64,000 nucleotides of DNA from Candidatus Aminicenantota bacterium (GCA_014360005.1 JACIYI010000001.1:1-64000), one strand, 5' to 3'. Counted from the first letter of the stretch, positions 17,591 through 27,515 are shown. A program made the numbers and translations. Notes: generated by a model not told the origin, from the letters alone.

Positions 17591-19528
17591 TTACATTTTC
17601 TCGGGCACCTGGATACCCATCAGGTCGAGAGCCTGACAGAGTATCTCGTGGATGAAATGTATGGTCATCAATCTCAGATTCTGTTTTTCCTGGTCTTTCT
17701 CCGCCAGCACCGGGTAATGATGGTAATAAGAATTGAATTTCTGGCAAAGGTTAAAAGTAAACTTGGCCAGGCCGGAAAACTCCAGGGTGGCTATGGCCCG
17801 CAGCACTTCTTCATCCAGCCCGCAGGCGTAGACCACCAGCTCCCAGAAATCCCGGGCTTCATCCCTGTCCAGGGCAGACAGGTTGAGCTGGTCCGGATTC
17901 AGGCCGCCGATGAATTCCTGAAAGCTGCGGCCGAATCGTTCCTCGAATTTCCGGAAAATGCTGCGCAGCCTGACCGCGGTGTACTGGAGGTAAGGGCCGG
18001 TTTCTCCCTCGAAGTTCAGGGCTTCGTCAAAATCAAAAATCAGCAGCGAATTCCTAGCATACTTGAGCATGAAGTAGCGAACGGCGGCGGCCGCAATCTG
18101 CCGGGCGATTTCTTGTCTGGTGGCCGGGGCCAGGTTCGGGTTGCGCCGGTTGACCTCTTCCAGGGCTTTTTCTTCCAGGCGGTCGAGCAGGTCGTCGGCC
18201 TTGATGCCGACTCCTTTTCTCCCGGACACTTCCAGGAAGGCCTTATCCTTATCTCCTTCGCTGAGGTCAACCTTGATCTCGGCCAGGCTGTGGGGCGACA
18301 GGGCGACCATCTCGTAGGAAAAGTGGATGGATTTCTCGGCCTGCTGGTGGTAACCCAGGGCTTTCAGGCCCTGGACTACAACCTTCTGCAGATAGGACTG
18401 GCGGACGTCGATGACATTATAAACCTTGCTGCCACCTCCGAAATGAACCTGGTGGGCGGTGGGACTGGCCGTTGAGATCCAGACCGTCCGGCCGTTGTCT
18501 TCGAGGAAAGGTTCGTAATAGAAATCCTGACCCAGCAGCCCGAACTTCCACAACTGGTAGGCAATGTCCTTGCCGACGTAGGTGACGGTGCCGTCCGAGC
18601 GGACGATTATTTTTTCTCGCTCCGGTTCGTCTTCTAGCGGCATAACCCAGCAGCCGGCTGTTTCGCCTTCGGTGGAGAAATGGATGGCTCCGCTGTCCTT
18701 AAGCCGGGCAAAGGCCTTTTCCCAGAACTTCAGCCGCAGGATGCTGCTTTCACAGGGCAGAACGTCGTAGCTGATGTTCAGCCTCTTCATCGTGGCCAGG
18801 TGAGCCCGGAGAATTCTGCGGGAAACCAGAAAAGCAAAATTGGCTTCCGGCGATTCCCCGTGTTCAATCTTTTTCAGGATGGCAGCTTTGCGGGCCTGAG
18901 CATCCTGGTTTTCGGCCAGGTAGCGGGAAACCCGGGTGTAGAGGTCCCAGCAGTAATAATCAAACCTGCCCTCAAACCGCTCCAGGTCAGTCAGGGACTT
19001 TTTCTCCAGCTCCATCAGTCCGAAGACCACGTCCACCACCTGGACTCCGGTATCGTCTATGTAATTCTGCACTTCAACTCTTTCTCCTTTGTGTCTCAGA
19101 CAACGAACCAGGGTATCGCCCAGGCAGGCGTTTCGCAGGTGGCCAACGTGAGCCGCCTTGTTAGGATTGATATTGGTATGTTCGACGATGATCTTGGTTT
19201 CTTCCGCTTCCAGTCCGGTTTTCTTCAGGTTGGAGTATTTTTCCCGGAAGAACTTCTGCCGGTCAAGGTAGAGATTTATATAGCCAGCCCCGGCCACCTC
19301 CACCCGTTCCAGACCCTCAATTCCGGACAGCAGTTCCGCCGCCCGGGTGGCTATGACCCGGGGGCTGGTTTTCAATTTCTTGGCCAGGGGAAAGGCCAGT
19401 GACAGAGCCAGGTCGCCCAGCTTCTGGTCAGGAGTGACTGTCAATTCCAGCTCGGTCATAGTCAGCGGGAATTCCGGACTCAACCGGGCCAGGATTTTTT
19501 CCTTGAGTTCCTTCTTTGTTCTAAACAT
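17591..19528 (-). CDS. argS: Arginyl-tRNA synthetase
   Basis: A full-length (645-residue) class I arginyl-tRNA synthetase charging tRNA-Arg. The N-terminal Add1 domain covers about 1-100. The HIGH-type motif appears as A-H-V-G-H-L-R-N after N-P-N-K (about 118-130), and S-G-R-K-G takes the place of KMSKS near residue 400. The C-terminal DALR anticodon-binding domain ends L-M-G-I-Q-V-P-E-K-M, a typical ArgRS terminus. No Shine-Dalgarno precedes the ATG, but a perfect TATAAT ends 10 nt upstream, so the mRNA should be leaderless. It may be co-transcribed with the ABC transporter operon that follows after 45 nt. Confidence 0.97.
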   Translation of the reverse strand: MFRTKKELKEKILARLSPEFPLTMTELELTVTPDQKLGDLALSLAFPLAKKLKTSPRVIATRAAELLSGIEGLERVEVAGAGYINLYLDRQKFFREKYSNLKKTGLEAEETKIIVEHTNINPNKAAHVGHLRNACLGDTLVRCLRHKGERVEVQNYIDDTGVQVVDVVFGLMELEKKSLTDLERFEGRFDYYCWDLYTRVSRYLAENQDAQARKAAILKKIEHGESPEANFAFLVSRRILRAHLATMKRLNISYDVLPCESSILRLKFWEKAFARLKDSGAIHFSTEGETAGCWVMPLEDEPEREKIIVRSDGTVTYVGKDIAYQLWKFGLLGQDFYYEPFLEDNGRTVWISTASPTAHQVHFGGGSKVYNVIDVRQSYLQKVVVQGLKALGYHQQAEKSIHFSYEMVALSPHSLAEIKVDLSEGDKDKAFLEVSGRKGVGIKADDLLDRLEEKALEEVNRRNPNLAPATRQEIARQIAAAAVRYFMLKYARNSLLIFDFDEALNFEGETGPYLQYTAVRLRSIFRKFEERFGRSFQEFIGGLNPDQLNLSALDRDEARDFWELVVYACGLDEEVLRAIATLEFSGLAKFTFNLCQKFNSYYHHYPVLAEKDQEKQNLRLMTIHFIHEILCQALDLMGIQVPEKM

Positions 19529-19538
19529 CGTGAAACTA

Positions 19539-19566
19539 ATTATAACAAAAATATGCAGGCTAACAA
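19539..19566 (-). promoter_or_regulatory. Promoter of argS, leaderless
   Basis: TTGTTA (19566-19561), 16-nt spacer ending TGT, then perfect TATAAT (19544-19539). The start codon is at 19528, so transcription should begin about 3 nt before the ATG. No Shine-Dalgarno lies in the gap. Confidence 0.7.
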
Positions 19567-19579
19567 GTTGCCGCTATAC

Positions 19580-19607
19580 TTGAAATAAAGGCGTCATTTG
19601 TGATACT
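19580..19607 (+). promoter_or_regulatory. Probable promoter of the gcv-gly operon
   Basis: TTGAAA (19580-19585), 16-nt spacer, GATACT (19602-19607) preceded by TGT. The leader to gcvT would be about 33 nt, which is too short for a glycine riboswitch. Confidence 0.45.
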
Positions 19608-19646
19608 AATTTAGCTTAGCTTTATTAAAATAAGAGGAAAGGAATC

Positions 19647-20744
19647 ATGATGAAAAAAACGAGATTAAATGCGGTTCATAAAGAGGCTGGAGCCCGGATG
19701 GTGGAATTTGCCGGTTTCGAAATGCCGGTCGAATACAAGGGAATCATCGAGGAGCATCTGGCCGTCAGGACCCGGGCTGGTCTTTTTGATGTCAGCCACA
19801 TGGGTGAGATAATCCTGGAAGGGCCGGAAGCCCTGGCCTGTGTCCAGTATTTAACCCCCAACGACGCTGGCCGGCTGGCCCCGGGCCAGGTTCAATACAC
19901 AGCCCTCACCACCCCGGCCGGGACCTTCGTCGATGACATGCTAGTTTACTGCCTTTCAGTGCCCGATAAGTATCTGCTGGTGGTCAATGCTGCCAATACC
20001 GATAAAGATTTTGCCTGGGTCAAAGAAAAAGCCACACCTTTCAAGGTTCAAGTGGTTAACCGGAGCGATGAACACAGCCAGTTAGCCCTCCAGGGACCCC
20101 TGGCCCAGGAAATCCTGCAGCCCCTGACTGAGCTTGACCTGGGCCAGATGAAATCTTTCACTTTTGCCTTTGGTCGGGTGGCCGGAATCGACTGTCTGGT
20201 TTCCAGGACTGGTTATACCGGAGAAGACGGCTTTGAAATCTACACCCTGGCCGAAAATCCCGAGGTCATCTGGAAAGCCATCATAGCCGAAGGGACGCCC
20301 AAAGGCCTGCTGCCGGTCGGCCTGGGGGCCAGGGATACCCTGCGCCTTGAAGCCAAGCTGATGCTTTACGGCAACGACATCAGCGACCAGACGACAGTCC
20401 TGGAAGCCGACCTCAAGTGGATCGTCAAGTTCCAGAAAGGTGATTTCCTGGGCAAAGACGTCCTGGAGAAGCAGCTGCAGGAAGGACTGAAAAGGAAGCT
20501 GGTAGGTTTCGAAGTGATGGACAAGGGCATTGCCCGGCCTCATTATCCGGTCTTTGCCGGCGGTCGCCAGGTGTCCGAGGTCTGTTCCGGAACTTTTGCC
20601 CCCTACCTGAAGAAAGCCATCGGCCTGGTTTACCTGCCCATAGAATTCACTGAGATCGGAACCGAATTTGAAATCGGCATCAGGGACAGGAAGCTTAAAG
20701 CCCGGGTTATTCCGACTCCTTTTTACAAGAGAGAAAAGAAATAA
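19647..20744 (+). CDS. gcvT: Aminomethyltransferase, glycine cleavage T protein
   Basis: A 365-residue T protein, normal length. It transfers the methylene group from the aminomethyl-lipoyl arm of GcvH to tetrahydrofolate and releases ammonia. Family blocks are F-A-G-F-E-M-P-V-E-Y near residue 22, D-V-S-H-M-G-E near 51, the folate-binding S-R-T-G-Y-T-G-E-D-G-F-E region near 190, and L-G-A-R-D-T-L-R-L-E near 230. AAAGGA lies just before the tandem ATG codons at 19647 and 19650; either could be used. It is the first gene of a six-gene run with gcvH, gcvPA, gcvPB, glyQ and glyS. A 5-bp hairpin (CCTGA/TCAGG) lies between it and gcvH. Confidence 0.97.
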   Translation: MMKKTRLNAVHKEAGARMVEFAGFEMPVEYKGIIEEHLAVRTRAGLFDVSHMGEIILEGPEALACVQYLTPNDAGRLAPGQVQYTALTTPAGTFVDDMLVYCLSVPDKYLLVVNAANTDKDFAWVKEKATPFKVQVVNRSDEHSQLALQGPLAQEILQPLTELDLGQMKSFTFAFGRVAGIDCLVSRTGYTGEDGFEIYTLAENPEVIWKAIIAEGTPKGLLPVGLGARDTLRLEAKLMLYGNDISDQTTVLEADLKWIVKFQKGDFLGKDVLEKQLQEGLKRKLVGFEVMDKGIARPHYPVFAGGRQVSEVCSGTFAPYLKKAIGLVYLPIEFTEIGTEFEIGIRDRKLKARVIPTPFYKREKK

Positions 20745-20783
20745 CCTGAGATTTTAATAATTATCAGGACAGAGGAGGAATTC

Positions 20784-21170
20784 ATGTATCCTGACAATCT
20801 TTATTACACCAAAGACCACGAATGGCTCCGAGTGGAAGGCGAGGAAGCGGTGATGGGTATCACCGACTTTGCCCAGAAGCAGCTAGGAGACATTATCTAC
20901 GTGGACCTGCCCCAGCCGGGCAAGGTGCTGGAAGCCCACCAGCCGGTCGGCAGTGTGGAATCGGTCAAGTCCGTTTCCGATGTTTATTCGCCGGTCTCGG
21001 GCGAGGTGGTGGCGGTCAATTCAGAGCTGGCCCAGACCCCGGACCTGATCAACAAGGATCCCCACGGCCAGGGCTGGATTGTCAGGCTGAAGATCAAGGA
21101 TAAATCCGAAATCAATAACTTGATGAAGGCCGCCGATTACGAAAAGTATCTGGAAGGCCTGGAACACTGA
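20784..21170 (+). CDS. gcvH: Glycine cleavage system H protein
   Basis: A 128-residue lipoyl carrier. The lipoylated Lys is Lys62 in E-S-V-K-S-V-S, with the characteristic T-K-D-H-E-W start and the G-x-V-x-x-V-N strand after it. The arm carries the aminomethyl intermediate from GcvPA/PB to GcvT and is reoxidised by dihydrolipoyl dehydrogenase, which is not encoded in this window. AGAGGAGGA precedes the ATG. It lies 39 nt after gcvT and 53 nt before gcvPA. Confidence 0.97.
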   Translation: MYPDNLYYTKDHEWLRVEGEEAVMGITDFAQKQLGDIIYVDLPQPGKVLEAHQPVGSVESVKSVSDVYSPVSGEVVAVNSELAQTPDLINKDPHGQGWIVRLKIKDKSEINNLMKAADYEKYLEGLEH

Positions 21171-21223
21171 ATCTTGCTTCTCCAGTCCGGGCGAGGCGGA
21201 GGGGAAGACGGGAGTGAACTAAA

Positions 21224-22570
21224 ATGAGTTATATTCCTATCAGCGATCAGGACAAAAAGGAAATGCTGGCCCGCATCGGGATAGAGAAGGTGGAAGATCT
21301 TTTCTGCTGCATCCCGGAGAGTGTCAGGCTGAAGGGCCTGCTGAATTTACCTGGGCCAATGTCAGAGCCGGAAATTCTGGAATACTTTGAAGAGCGGGGG
21401 CGGAAGAATGCCTACGACCGCTACCTGTCCTTCCTGGGTGGTGGAGCCTACGACCACTTCATTCCGGCCGTGGTTGATTACCTGAGCAGCCGGGGCGAGT
21501 TCGTTTCGCCTTATACTCCTTACCAGCCGGAGGTCAGCCAGGGAACCCTTCAGGTTATCTTTGAATTCCAGACGCTCATCTGCCAGCTGACCGGCCTGGA
21601 TATCGCCAATGCTTCTCTTTATGATGGCGCCACCGGCGCGGCCGAGGCTGTGTTGATGGCCAACCGGATCAAGAATAAGAAGCGGCTGCTAGTGGCCGCC
21701 AACCTGAATCCCCAGTACCGGGAGGTAATCTATACCTACACCAGGAACCTGGGACTGGAAGTAGTGGAAATTCCCTATGACCGGCTGGGCCGGATTGACC
21801 AGAAGGGGCTGGAATCAGCCCTGAATTCTCATACTTCAGTTCTTCTCTGCCAGTCGCCCAATTATTTCGGTGTGATCGAAGACCTGCCAGCCCTGGGCCA
21901 GATGGTGCACGGGCACGATGCCCTGCTGGCAGTGGTGGTGTCCGAGCCGCTTTCCCTGGGCCTGCTCGAGGCTCCAGGCAAGCTCGGGGCGGATATCGTC
22001 ACCGGGGAAGCTCAGTCTTTCGGCCTGCCGCTGAGTTATGGCGGACCCTATCTCGGTTTTATGGCCTGCAAGAAAGAATTTGTTCGGCAGCTGCCCGGAA
22101 GGATTGCCGGTCAGACAGTCGATGTCGAAGGCCGCCGCGGTTTTGTCCTGACCCTGTCCACCAGGGAACAGCATATCCGCCGGGAAAAAGCCACTTCCAA
22201 TATCTGCACCAACCAGGCTCATTGCGCCCTGAGAGCCACCATCTACCTGGAAACCCTCGGCCGCCAGGGCTTGAAAAGGCTGGCCTGGGTCAACCTGCAG
22301 AAAGCTGCCTACGCCCTGGACCAGCTGACAGCCATTCCTGGTGTCAGTCGGAAATTCAGCGGCCCGGTCTTCAACGAATTTGTCCTGGAGTTCCCGCTGG
22401 AATGGGACAAGATCAACCGCCGCCTGGAGGAACAGGGCATCCTGGGAGGCCTGGCCTTGGGTCAGGATTACCAGGGCCTGGAAAAATGTGCCCTGATTAC
22501 CATCACTGAGAAACACAGCCGGGAAAAAATCGAGCTCTATGCCCGGGTGCTGCAGGAGGTGTTAAGATGA
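21224..22570 (+). CDS. gcvPA: Glycine dehydrogenase (decarboxylating) subunit 1
   Basis: A 448-residue N-terminal half of P protein, encoded separately as in many bacteria with split glycine decarboxylase. It shows the start Y-I-P-x-S-D-x-D, the [11 protein letters not shown] block near residue 130, and S-Y-G-G-P-Y-L-G-F near 268. With GcvPB it forms the pyridoxal-phosphate enzyme that decarboxylates glycine; this subunit lacks the PLP lysine. Its TGA overlaps the gcvPB ATG in an ATGA arrangement, favouring 1:1 synthesis. Confidence 0.97.
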   Translation: MSYIPISDQDKKEMLARIGIEKVEDLFCCIPESVRLKGLLNLPGPMSEPEILEYFEERGRKNAYDRYLSFLGGGAYDHFIPAVVDYLSSRGEFVSPYTPYQPEVSQGTLQVIFEFQTLICQLTGLDIANASLYDGATGAAEAVLMANRIKNKKRLLVAANLNPQYREVIYTYTRNLGLEVVEIPYDRLGRIDQKGLESALNSHTSVLLCQSPNYFGVIEDLPALGQMVHGHDALLAVVVSEPLSLGLLEAPGKLGADIVTGEAQSFGLPLSYGGPYLGFMACKKEFVRQLPGRIAGQTVDVEGRRGFVLTLSTREQHIRREKATSNICTNQAHCALRATIYLETLGRQGLKRLAWVNLQKAAYALDQLTAIPGVSRKFSGPVFNEFVLEFPLEWDKINRRLEEQGILGGLALGQDYQGLEKCALITITEKHSREKIELYARVLQEVLR

Positions 22571-24021
22571 TCAACCTCATTCGCGAACCCCTGATTTTCG
22601 AAATCAGTTCCCCGGGCAAGACTGGCACCCGGCTGCCGGCCCTGGATGTGCCGGAAAAGCTGGAGGTGCTGGAGGGCCTGGCGGTGCGGGAGGATATCGA
22701 GGGTTTTCCGGAAGTTTCGGAAACGGAAATCACCCGGCATTTTACCCGCCTCTCCCAGATGAATTATTGCGTTGATTTTGGCTTCTATCCTCTTGGCTCC
22801 TGCACCATGAAGTACAATCCCAAAATTAACGAAAAGGTGGCGGCCCTGAATAGCCTGGCCGGTGTTCATCCGCTGGCTCCAGAAAAATTGGCCCAGGGCA
22901 ATCTGGAATTGATGAAGACCCTGGAGAAACTACTCTGCGAAATTACTGGCATGGATGCGGTCAGCCTGCAACCGGCAGCCGGAGCCCACGGAGAGCTCAC
23001 CGGCATGATGCTCATCCGGGCCTACCATGAAGCCCACGGCAACCCCAGGAAGTACGTTCTAATACCGGATTCAGCTCATGGCACCAATCCTTCCTCAGCC
23101 CATATCTGCGGTTACACGGTTAAAGAAATCAAGTCCAACGAGAAGGGAACAATTTCACTGGAAGACCTGGCCCGGGAAATGAATGAAGAGGTGGCAGCCC
23201 TGATGGTCACCAACCCCAACACCCTGGGCGTTTTTGAATCCGAAATCTGTGAAATTGCCGAAATTGTCCATGCCCGAGGCGGTTTTGTTTACATGGACGG
23301 GGCCAACCTTAACGCCCTGACTGGTATCGCTCGGCCGGGCGAGATGAAAGTCGACGTGCTGCATCTCAACCTGCACAAGACCTTCTCCACCCCCCACGGT
23401 GGTGGTGGCCCGGGGTCCGGCCCGGTGGCCGTCAAAAAGATCCTGGAACCATACCTGCCGCTGCCCGTCATAGAAGAAAAAGAGGGCCGCTACTACCTGA
23501 ATTATAACCGACCCCAGTCGATCGGCCGGGTGAAGAGCTTTTACGGGCATTTTCTGGTGATGTTAAAAGCCCTGGCCTATATCCTGACTCTGGGTCCGGC
23601 CGGTCTGCGGGAGATGACAGAAATAGCAGTGCTCAATTCCAATTACATTCGGAAGAGCCTGGAAGGGGTTTACCACCTGAAATACGATTCTCCCACTCTG
23701 CACGAGTGCGTCTTTTCTGATAAATTTCAGAAGGAGTCTGGGGTTTCCAACCTGGACATTTCCAAGAGGCTGCTGGATTATGGCCTGCATCCGCCGACCA
23801 TGTCCTTTCCCTTGATCGTCCACGGGGCCTTGATGATAGAGCCGACCGAAACTGAGAGCCGGCGCGACCTGGACCTGTTCATTGAAGCTATGAAAGCCAT
23901 CGACCGTGAGGCTAGGGAGAATCCGGATCTGCTGAGGACGGCGCCGCATATTACTTATGTTCGGCGGCTGGATGAAGTGCAGGCCGCCCGCAATCCGGTT
24001 CTCAGGTGGGAGAATAAATAA
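22567..24021 (+). CDS. gcvPB: Glycine dehydrogenase (decarboxylating) subunit 2
   Basis: A 484-residue C-terminal half of P protein bearing the PLP cofactor. The Schiff-base lysine is Lys271 in L-H-K-T-F-S-T-P-H, followed by the glycine-rich G-G-G-G-P-G-S-G-P loop. The [13 protein letters not shown] block near 78-90 and P-A-A-G-A-H-G-E near 136 are intact. It overlaps gcvPA by 4 nt and is followed after 72 nt by glyQ on the same strand. Confidence 0.97.
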   Translation: MINLIREPLIFEISSPGKTGTRLPALDVPEKLEVLEGLAVREDIEGFPEVSETEITRHFTRLSQMNYCVDFGFYPLGSCTMKYNPKINEKVAALNSLAGVHPLAPEKLAQGNLELMKTLEKLLCEITGMDAVSLQPAAGAHGELTGMMLIRAYHEAHGNPRKYVLIPDSAHGTNPSSAHICGYTVKEIKSNEKGTISLEDLAREMNEEVAALMVTNPNTLGVFESEICEIAEIVHARGGFVYMDGANLNALTGIARPGEMKVDVLHLNLHKTFSTPHGGGGPGSGPVAVKKILEPYLPLPVIEEKEGRYYLNYNRPQSIGRVKSFYGHFLVMLKALAYILTLGPAGLREMTEIAVLNSNYIRKSLEGVYHLKYDSPTLHECVFSDKFQKESGVSNLDISKRLLDYGLHPPTMSFPLIVHGALMIEPTETESRRDLDLFIEAMKAIDREARENPDLLRTAPHITYVRRLDEVQAARNPVLRWENK

Positions 24022-24093
24022 TAAGGCTTGAATCGTACCGGTCCCGGAGCCGGGCAAGGGGGCCGCTGTTCTGACTGAAGGAAGATATTAACA

Positions 24094-24942
24094 ATGAGCA
24101 TGCAGCAACTTTTCTTGAAATTATATGAATTCTGGGCCGGGCAGGGCTGCTACCTGGCTCCCACCTACGACCTGGAAGTGGGAGCCGGGACCATGACCCC
24201 GGATACTTTTTTCCGGGTTCTCGGAAGGCGACCCTGGAAGGTAGCCTATGTCCAGCCTTCCCGCCGGCCGACCGACGGACGCTACGGCGAAAATCCTCAC
24301 CGGGTGCAAAAGCATTTTCAATTCCAGGTGATTATCAAACCTTCGCCTCTCGACATTCAGCGGATTTACCTGGACAGTTTAACTGCCCTCGGCATTAACC
24401 TCAAAGAACATGACCTCAGGTTCGATGAGGACGACTGGGAATCGCCGACTATCGGGGCCTGGGGAGTCGGCTGGCAGGTGATGCTGGACGGACTGGAAAT
24501 CACCCAGTTCACCTATTTTCAGCAGGCCGGGGGGCTGGAGCTTTTCCCGGTTCCGGTGGAGATTACCTACGGGCTGGAGCGGTTGGAAATGTTCCTGGAA
24601 CAAAAAGACAACATCTACGACCTGCAATGGTCGGATGAAGTCAGCTACCGCGACCTGCGCTACCAGGAAGAGAAAGAATTTTCTATCTACAATTTTGAAC
24701 AGGCTGATACCCAGATGCTGCACCGGGCTTTCAGCGCCAGCGAAAAAGAAGCCCAGCGACTGATTAACCAGGGACTGCTATTCCCGGCTTATGACCAGTG
24801 CCTCAAATGTTCCCATCTTTTTAACCTGCTGGATTCCCGCGGGGCTATCAGCGTCACCGAAAGGGTCAAGCTCATCGGCCAGATCCGAACCCTGGTCAAC
24901 CAGATCGCCCGCCAGTTTGTGGAGAGGGAAGGAGGAAGCTGA
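24094..24942 (+). CDS. glyQ: Glycyl-tRNA synthetase alpha subunit
   Basis: A 282-residue alpha chain of the bacterial two-subunit (alpha2beta2) glycyl-tRNA synthetase, the catalytic class II core. Hallmarks are W-A-x-Q-G-C near residue 14, the [18 protein letters not shown] block, and [18 protein letters not shown] near 109-126. AAGGAAG lies 9 nt before the ATG. The stop shares one base with the glyS start (TGATG). Its position directly after the glycine cleavage genes groups glycine turnover with glycine charging. Confidence 0.97.
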   Translation: MSMQQLFLKLYEFWAGQGCYLAPTYDLEVGAGTMTPDTFFRVLGRRPWKVAYVQPSRRPTDGRYGENPHRVQKHFQFQVIIKPSPLDIQRIYLDSLTALGINLKEHDLRFDEDDWESPTIGAWGVGWQVMLDGLEITQFTYFQQAGGLELFPVPVEITYGLERLEMFLEQKDNIYDLQWSDEVSYRDLRYQEEKEFSIYNFEQADTQMLHRAFSASEKEAQRLINQGLLFPAYDQCLKCSHLFNLLDSRGAISVTERVKLIGQIRTLVNQIARQFVEREGGS

Positions 24943-27014
24943 TGGAATTCCTGCTGGAGATTATGACCGAAGAATTGCCTTCCTCTCACCTCCGCAGCGC
25001 CCTGAGTCAGCTCCAGGAAAAGCTGAGCCAGGAACTGCAGGCAGCCCGGGTGGGGATTCACAGCCTGAGAACCGTCGGCACCTGCCGCCGGCTGGTGGTG
25101 CTGGCCTCGCTCGAAGCCGGCCAGCCCGATGAGGAGGAAGTGGTCACGGGGCCTCCGCGGCAGGTGGCAGTTCAGGCCGACGGCAGTTATACCCAGGCCG
25201 CCCTGGGCTTTGCCCGGTCGCAAGGAGTGCCAGTGGAGAACCTGGAAGTCATAAAGACTCCCCGGGGTGAATACCTGGGTTTCAGGCGCCGGAAAAAAGG
25301 CCGGCCAACCGGAGAAATCCTGTCCGAGGTCCTGCCGGGGGTCATCAGTTCTTTAAGCTTTCCCAAGAATATGCGCTGGGCCGATAAGAATTTCCGTTTT
25401 TCCCGGCCGATAAAGAACCTGCTGTGTCTTTTGCAGGGACAGGTCGTGCCACTGGAAGTGGCCGGCATAAAATCTACCGACCGCACTTCGGGCCATTTCA
25501 TTCAGGCCCCGGTTGAATTTGCTGTGTCTAATTTCGAAGAATACCGCCAGCGCCTAAAAGACCATCTGGTGGTGGTGGAGCCCGAAGAGAGGAAACAGGC
25601 CATCCGGCAGCAATTCCAGGAAAAGCTGGCCGGAGTCGGGGCCGGGGTCTATCCCGACGAGGCCCTGCTGGAAAGGCTGCTGTGGAACGTAGAATGCCCT
25701 CTGGTAATCATGGGAAGTTTTCCTGAAAGTTACCTGGAACTGCCGCTGGAAGTCTTGAGCACAGCCATGAGAGAAGGGCAGAAGTTGTTCTCAGTGGTCA
25801 GGGCTAAAAAGCAGTTGCCGTATTTTCTGGGGATAGCCGATAGTCCGGCTGATCCCCGCGGTTTTATCGCCGCCGGAAATGAACGGGTGCTCAAGGCCAG
25901 GCTGGAAGATGCCAGGTTTTTCTGGAAAAACGACCTCAAGGTCAACCTGGCCGAACGGGCTGCCCAGCTCAAGAATGTGGTCTTTCAGGAAAAGCTGGGT
26001 AGCTACGGCGACAAGCTGGAAAGACTGCAGAAACTGGTGGCCTATCTGGCCGACCGGCTGGAGTTGAAGAAGGAAAAGAGAGACCTGGTGGAAGCGGCCA
26101 GGCTCTGCAAGGCCGACCTGCTGACCGAAATGGTGCGGGAATTCCCCGAGCTTCAGGGCAAGATGGGCGGTCTCTATTCCCGGGAACAGGGCTGGCCGGA
26201 GACGGTTTCCCGGGCCATCTATGAACACTACCTACCGGCGGGTCTGGACGACCCGGTGCCAGCCTCAACCGCCGGGGCAGTTCTGTCCCTGGCTGACAAG
26301 CTGGACACGGTGGTTGGGGTGTTTGGAGTTGGGGTTAGCATCAGCGGTTCCAGCGACCCCTTCGGTTTGAGAAGGCAAGCCCTGGCTATCTGCCAGATAA
26401 TCCTGGAAAAGAAATTTCATCTGTCTCTACCCCGCCTGCTGGACAAGGCCATCTCCCTGCTGCAGGACCGGCTGACCGTTCCCCGGGAACGATTGAAAAA
26501 GGTGGTGCTGGAATTCATCGAGGGCCGACTGCGTTACATACTGGAAAAACAGGGCTATCGCTATGACCTGGTCAACGCCGCTCTGGCTCCCGGTCTGGAC
26601 AACCTGGTGCAGACTGAAGCCCGGTTGAAGGCACTTAGCCAGCTCAAGGAAAGTCCGAACTTTGAACCCTTCATCCTGATGGTCAAACGGGTCAAGAACA
26701 TAGTTAAGGAACCACCTCGAGCTCGCCTGAATTCTGCCCTGATCAAGGAGAAGGAAGAAAAGGAACTTTACTCAGCCCTGAAAATAATCAGAAAAAACGT
26801 GGAAGAGATGCTGGCCCGGAATGATTTCACCTCGGCCCAGAAGATGATCTTCCGCCTGCAGCCACCGCTGACCGCGTTTTTTGACCGCGTCCTGGTAATG
26901 GCCGAGGATAAAAAAGTAAGGACTAACCGGCTGGCGCTGCTGTCGCAGATTCTGGCTCTCACCGCCGAACTGGCAGATTATTCTCTGGTGGTGGTAGAGA
27001 GTGACTCCCGCTGA
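24942..27014 (+). CDS. glyS: Glycyl-tRNA synthetase beta subunit
   Basis: A 690-residue beta chain, full length, needed for tRNA-Gly recognition. It begins [13 protein letters not shown], a standard opening. It carries the F-P-K-N-M-R-W block near residue 142, the HD-like L-x-K-A-D-L-x-T-E-M-V-x-E-F-x-E-L-Q-G region near 388-405, S-G-S-S-D-P-F-G-L-R-R near 466-476, and a C-terminal DALR-like anticodon domain. It is the last gene of the glycine operon and is followed after 14 nt by a convergent PilZ gene. A short GC palindrome spans its stop codon. Confidence 0.97.
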   Translation: MEFLLEIMTEELPSSHLRSALSQLQEKLSQELQAARVGIHSLRTVGTCRRLVVLASLEAGQPDEEEVVTGPPRQVAVQADGSYTQAALGFARSQGVPVENLEVIKTPRGEYLGFRRRKKGRPTGEILSEVLPGVISSLSFPKNMRWADKNFRFSRPIKNLLCLLQGQVVPLEVAGIKSTDRTSGHFIQAPVEFAVSNFEEYRQRLKDHLVVVEPEERKQAIRQQFQEKLAGVGAGVYPDEALLERLLWNVECPLVIMGSFPESYLELPLEVLSTAMREGQKLFSVVRAKKQLPYFLGIADSPADPRGFIAAGNERVLKARLEDARFFWKNDLKVNLAERAAQLKNVVFQEKLGSYGDKLERLQKLVAYLADRLELKKEKRDLVEAARLCKADLLTEMVREFPELQGKMGGLYSREQGWPETVSRAIYEHYLPAGLDDPVPASTAGAVLSLADKLDTVVGVFGVGVSISGSSDPFGLRRQALAICQIILEKKFHLSLPRLLDKAISLLQDRLTVPRERLKKVVLEFIEGRLRYILEKQGYRYDLVNAALAPGLDNLVQTEARLKALSQLKESPNFEPFILMVKRVKNIVKEPPRARLNSALIKEKEEKELYSALKIIRKNVEEMLARNDFTSAQKMIFRLQPPLTAFFDRVLVMAEDKKVRTNRLALLSQILALTAELADYSLVVVESDSR

Positions 27015-27025
27015 CCCGGGGTCAG
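27011..27025 (+). terminator. Hairpin at the end of the gcv-gly operon
   Basis: A 6-bp stem CTGACC/GGTCAG with a 3-nt loop overlaps the glyS stop codon and sits between two convergent genes. The T-tract after it is poor (GTTTC), so it is a weak candidate for termination in either direction. Confidence 0.35.
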
Positions 27026-27028
27026 GTT

Positions 27029-27505
27029 TCAGGAACTTTCCACTTTGTATTCGTCGCTTTCAGTTTCATCCACCTTCTCGGTTGGTTTCCGGTCGGCGAA
27101 CTTGTGTTCCAGGGAAATGATCTTGACCAGGTTACCGGGATAATTCTGGCCCTTCTTGTTCCCGTAAGCATTGAATTGAACTCCCACCCGGAAGGGAAAG
27201 TTCTTGTTTTCGGAGGCGGTGGACCAGCGGACTGCGCCCAGCTGGCTGAGGGGCACCCTTTCCCCGGGGATAGACAGCTGCAGGGACAGTTCGGTTCCCG
27301 GCTTCAAATGCTGGCGGCAGAGGAAACTGAGCCCGCCCCGGCTGATGTTCTGCAGCGGACAGAATTCCTCGTCGAACTCCTTCTTCTGAGCCAGCCACCG
27401 TTCCTTGCGGTAGGAGACAGTGGCTCCCGGAATGACGAACCTCTGACTGAGGCGCTTTTCTTCCGGATAGATGTCCGGCTGAGTTTTATCTTCAGGCGTA
27501 GACAT
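27029..27505 (-). CDS. PilZ domain protein, canonical c-di-GMP motifs
   Basis: A 158-residue cytoplasmic PilZ protein. The two c-di-GMP-binding motifs are both present: R-L-S-Q-R (R-x-x-x-R) near residue 18 and N-I-S-R-G-G (N-x-S-x-x-G) near residue 53. The rest of the beta-barrel follows (P-G-T-E-L-S-L-Q-L, A-V-R-W, G-V-Q-F). The C-terminus is acidic and probably disordered. It likely acts as a c-di-GMP receptor; the target is unknown. A strong promoter (27516-27544) ends 10 nt before the ATG and there is no Shine-Dalgarno, so it appears leaderless. It lies 57 nt downstream of an exported unknown protein on the same strand but has its own promoter. Confidence 0.88.
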   Translation of the reverse strand: MSTPEDKTQPDIYPEEKRLSQRFVIPGATVSYRKERWLAQKKEFDEEFCPLQNISRGGLSFLCRQHLKPGTELSLQLSIPGERVPLSQLGAVRWSTASENKNFPFRVGVQFNAYGNKKGQNYPGNLVKIISLEHKFADRKPTEKVDETESDEYKVESS

Positions 27506-27515
27506 GTTACTTATA

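Noticed and set aside
19529..19646. Possible glycine riboswitch before gcvT
   Set aside because: The gap is 118 nt and shared with the argS promoter; the predicted gcvT leader is about 33 nt, and no paired glycine aptamer cores are visible.
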